From contig CALAQT010000134.1 of the NCBI GenBank assembly GCA_937888775.1, positions 1 to 6,589 of the forward strand: a stretch of 6,589 nucleotides of DNA, given 5' to 3'. This document shows positions 4,695-6,589 of this stretch, in pieces. The stretch is from an uncultured Actinomycetes bacterium (GTDB lineage: Bacteria > Actinomycetota > Thermoleophilia > Solirubrobacterales > Solirubrobacteraceae). Below the pieces are notes generated by a model that did no database searches, was not told the origin of the DNA, and saw nothing but the letters and a program-made list of their open reading frames with translations. The number at the start of each line of letters is the position of its first letter. The stretch's first letter is position 1. A program made the position numbers and the translations under genes.

Positions 4695-5461
4695 GCGCTG
4701 TAGCGACAGAGGCCGCGCGCCTGGCGGAGCTGATCCGCACCGCCGACTCGGTCGTGGCTCTGACCGGGGCCGGGATCTCGGTCCCGTCGGGGATCCCTGA
4801 CTTCCGCTCTCCACGGACCGGGCTGTGGGAGAACGTGGACCCGATGGAGGTGGCACACATCGACGTGTTCCGGCGCGACCCACAGCGGTTCTGGCACTTC
4901 TACGGTGAGCGATTCGCCACGCTGGAGCACAGGCGCCCCAACCGCGCCCACGAGGCTCTGGCCATGCTCGAGCGGGCACAACTGCTCGACGCGGTGATCA
5001 CCCAGAACATCGATGGCCTGCACGCCCGCGCCGGCTCACATGAGCTGATTGAGGTGCATGGCACGATCGACCATTCCTCCTGTCTTGTGTGCGGCGTTCG
5101 CTATGAGCTGGCCGAGGTGCGTAGGCGTCAGCTGGGGGACGCGGAGGGCGTTCCGCGCTGCGACTGCTCGGCACCGCTCAAGCCCGATGTCGTCCTGTTC
5201 GGCGAGTACCTTCCCGCCGACGCGCTGGCGCGCGCCGAGCAGCTGGCAGCGGGCGCCGACCTGATGCTCTGCATCGGCTCCTCGCTGGAGGTCTACCCGG
5301 TCGCCCAGCTGCCGGCGGTGACGCTCGGGGCGGGCGGCAAGATTGCGATCCTGACGCAGGGCCGGACGCCGTTCGACGCGCGGGCGAGCGTCCGCTGCGG
5401 CGGCGACGTCGTCGACGAGCTCGATGCCGTGCTCGGCGCTCTCGGCCTCGACTGGGCCTAG
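4691..5461 (+). CDS. cobB: Sir2-family NAD-dependent protein lysine deacylase (class III, CobB/SIRT5-like)
   Basis: Removes acyl groups from protein lysines using NAD+, yielding nicotinamide and O-acyl-ADP-ribose. The order of motifs is complete over 256 residues: GAGIS (26-30), IPDFRS (35-40), TQNIDGLH (104-111), catalytic His123 in VHG, zinc cysteines 131, 134, 157 and 159, VVLFGEYLP (167-175) and GSSLEVYP (196-203). Tyr71-x-x-Arg74 (FYGER) is the pair that in human SIRT5 (Tyr102/Arg105) and E. coli CobB (Tyr92/Arg95) binds the carboxylate of succinyl- or malonyl-lysine, so desuccinylase/demalonylase activity is predicted. Its zinc loop is short, with a tight C-x-C second pair. The GTG start overlaps the hydratase stop as GTGA; GAAGG lies just upstream (4683-4687). 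Being last in an acyl-CoA operon suggests reversal of acylation caused by those intermediates, which is inference. A 14-bp direct repeat straddles its stop codon (5435-5448 and 5461-5474). Confidence 0.94.
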   Translation: MSAVATEAARLAELIRTADSVVALTGAGISVPSGIPDFRSPRTGLWENVDPMEVAHIDVFRRDPQRFWHFYGERFATLEHRRPNRAHEALAMLERAQLLDAVITQNIDGLHARAGSHELIEVHGTIDHSSCLVCGVRYELAEVRRRQLGDAEGVPRCDCSAPLKPDVVLFGEYLPADALARAEQLAAGADLMLCIGSSLEVYPVAQLPAVTLGAGGKIAILTQGRTPFDARASVRCGGDVVDELDAVLGALGLDWA

Positions 5462-5521
5462 GCGCTCTCGGCCTTTGGCTCGGCGGAACCCAGGCGCCGT
5501 CGTGCGTGGCTTCGGCTGAGC

Positions 5522-6499
5522 TCAGGCATCGGCTGCGCACGCGCGCGCTCGCAGCGCCGCCTCGATCCGTGACAGCGTGGACAGAACCGTCTCGCGGTCG
5601 GCGCCGCCGACTGGTCCGGAGAGCGCCGCCTGCCCGGCGTCGGCCACCGCGTCCCGGCGGCCGCGCAGCTCCTCCAGACGCTCGGCCAGGAGCGGTGCAG
5701 CCGGATCGAGTGGAAGCTCGGCAAGCGCAGCGTCGAGCGCGACCAGCACCTGCAGGGCCGCCTGGCGATCATGTCCCTGGTCGACGTCCAGCCGGGCGCG
5801 CAGCGTCAGCTCCTCGCAGACGAGCGTCCGCCGGCGGCCACCGAGGACCGCGGCGAAGCCGGCCTGGGGCGCGAGCATCCGCGCGCGTCGCTGGCGGCCC
5901 CCGGCGCTGACCAGCTCCAGCGCTTCGGTCCAGAGGCCGTCGGCGACCTGCTCGCCGGCGCCGAAGCCGATCCGCGCCACCAGCACCCGATGGCGGCTGA
6001 CCACGTTGAGATACGGGTCGGCGCTGACCATGCGAAAGGTGTGCAGCACGTGGTTGAGAACCCTCAGCCCGGAGAGCAGGTCAGGTTCGCCGGCGGTTCG
6101 AAGCCAGACTTGGGCTTGGGCGAGGTCGCCGAGCGGGTCGCCCACGTCGATGACGGTCACCCTGGACGTAGTCACGGGGACAGGCTCAGGCTCAGGTTTA
6201 GCATTATGCTGAGCGCGAGCGCGCTCCAGCCGGCGGCGTTGGGGGGCGCCGAGGGTAGCGAACACCAGCACGTGGGTCGGTGCCGAATCCGGCCGGGTGG
6301 GGGCTGAGTCTGGCTGCGTGGGGTCGCGGTTGGGCCTGGTCGGTGCCGAATCCGGCCGGGTGGGGGCTGAGTCTGGCTGCGTGGCGGCTGGGGACAGCTC
6401 GCCGTGGGCGGCGCGCAGCAGGTAGCGCCCGTCAGGCGGCCCGAGCGCCCACGGCAACTCGACCTGGCAGAAGCGGAACAGGGGCGGGGGCTCGCTCAC
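5522..6499 (-). CDS. hypothetical protein with repeat-expanded Pro-rich insert
   Basis: I do not recognise a named family. The N-terminus (LFRFCQVELPWALGPPDGRYLLR, residues 8-30 with a hydrophobic/aromatic pattern) looks like a folded strand region. It is followed by a low-complexity insert (about 37-75) of five seven-residue units related to T(R/Q)PDSAP. Then comes a strand-like HVLVFATLGAP, a Glu/Pro linker (about 100-108) and a core with RVTVIDVGDPL (113-123), VLNHVLHTFR (147-156), VARIGFGAGEQVADGLW (174-190) and CEELTLRARLDVD (228-240). The C-terminal 90 residues are Ala/Leu/Arg-rich helices, possibly a coiled coil. No signal peptide or transmembrane helix is evident; it is probably cytosolic. 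Third-position GC is high throughout. The start is GTG 6499; an in-frame TGA at 6535-6533 limits extension, and no Shine-Dalgarno sequence is seen. It converges on the sirtuin gene, 60 nt apart, and lies 33 nt downstream of the partial gene, probably as one minus-strand unit. Confidence 0.8.
   Translation of the reverse strand: MSEPPPLFRFCQVELPWALGPPDGRYLLRAAHGELSPAATQPDSAPTRPDSAPTRPNRDPTQPDSAPTRPDSAPTHVLVFATLGAPQRRRLERARAQHNAKPEPEPVPVTTSRVTVIDVGDPLGDLAQAQVWLRTAGEPDLLSGLRVLNHVLHTFRMVSADPYLNVVSRHRVLVARIGFGAGEQVADGLWTEALELVSAGGRQRRARMLAPQAGFAAVLGGRRRTLVCEELTLRARLDVDQGHDRQAALQVLVALDAALAELPLDPAAPLLAERLEELRGRRDAVADAGQAALSGPVGGADRETVLSTLSRIEAALRARACAADA
6275..6384. repeat. two perfect 47-bp direct repeats (63-bp period) inside a coding region
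   Basis: Positions 6275-6321 and 6338-6384 are identical over 47 bp, with starts 63 bp (21 codons) apart. At the protein level the insert is five 7-residue units: TQPDSAP, TRPDSAP, TRPNRDP, TQPDSAP, TRPDSAP. The basic unit is thus 21 bp and a larger 63-bp block has been duplicated in frame. Perfect identity at the DNA level suggests a recent event. Confidence 0.95.
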
Positions 6500-6532
6500 C
6501 GGAGGCGTGCCGCAGCGGCGGCGCGGCGCCCG

Positions 6533-6589
6533 TCAGCCGCCGTGCGTGCGGATCGCGTACTTGCTGGGGGCGATCGGCACGATCGGCTC
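6533..6589 (-). CDS. C-terminal end of an unidentified minus-strand gene (partial)
   Basis: From the right edge the minus strand reads an open frame ending in PIVPIAPSKYAIRTHGG and a TGA at 6535-6533. All 18 visible sense codons end in G or C, as in the neighbouring real genes, so this is very likely the true end of a gene. Too little is visible to assign a family. The next minus-strand gene starts 33 nt downstream in the same frame, consistent with co-transcription. Confidence 0.65.
   Translation of the reverse strand, partial: EPIVPIAPSKYAIRTHGG

Noticed and set aside
5435..5474. 14-bp direct repeat around the sirtuin stop as an attachment site or target duplication
   Set aside because: The copies are only 26 bp apart and one is within the coding end; no element lies between them, so slippage duplication or chance in GC-rich sequence is enough.
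5771..6307. Plus-strand frames opposite the hypothetical minus-strand gene
   Set aside because: The minus-strand frame is longer, has consistent third-position GC and sensible hydrophobic patterning; the plus-strand products look like antisense noise.

Overview
The window is high-GC, densely packed DNA with strong G/C bias at third codon positions, frequent GTG and TTG starts, and Shine-Dalgarno-poor or apparently leaderless genes. Together with the protein families present, this suggests a high-GC actinobacterium, possibly of the class Thermoleophilia (Solirubrobacterales-like). That placement is an inference from composition and remembered family resemblance; no search was run.

Layout, left to right. 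Positions 1-331 carry no intact gene. They hold a (GTGCCG)9 microsatellite, a short plus-strand stretch resembling a decayed IS21-type transposase, and a degenerate 35-bp tandem repeat that runs up to the stop codon of the next gene. An M48 zinc metallopeptidase gene lies on the minus strand (332-1252, with coding-like sequence upstream to about 1360). Divergent from it are an SRPBCC/START-like lipid-binding protein (1453-1896), apparently leaderless, and a closely following 3'-truncated LtrA-type membrane protein (1907-2416). The stretch 2417-2755 has no recognisable gene but contains a run of inverted repeats and a perfect 28-bp palindrome just upstream of the next operon.

The core of the window is a tightly coupled plus-strand operon, 2756-5461. 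It encodes a 3-hydroxyacyl-CoA dehydrogenase (NAD domain plus first C-terminal domain), a second protein joining another 3HCDH C-terminal domain to an enoyl-CoA hydratase, and a CobB/SIRT5-like sirtuin. The first two overlap by 17 nt and the last two by 4 nt. The first two proteins together (283 + 367 residues) have the domain order and size of the archaeal-type fused dehydrogenase/crotonase, but split into two polypeptides between the two 3HCDH C-terminal domains. They should catalyse the hydration and NAD-dependent oxidation steps of beta-oxidation or of a C4 acyl-CoA pathway. The sirtuin keeps the Tyr-x-x-Arg signature of class III desuccinylase/demalonylase enzymes. It could therefore remove acyl groups that reactive acyl-CoAs leave on lysines of these or other proteins.

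The right end is on the minus strand. A conserved-looking hypothetical protein (5522-6499) converges on the sirtuin and carries a repeat-expanded Thr/Pro/Ser/Asp-rich insert encoded by two perfect 47-bp repeats. Upstream of it is the last part of another minus-strand gene cut by the window edge (6533-6589).
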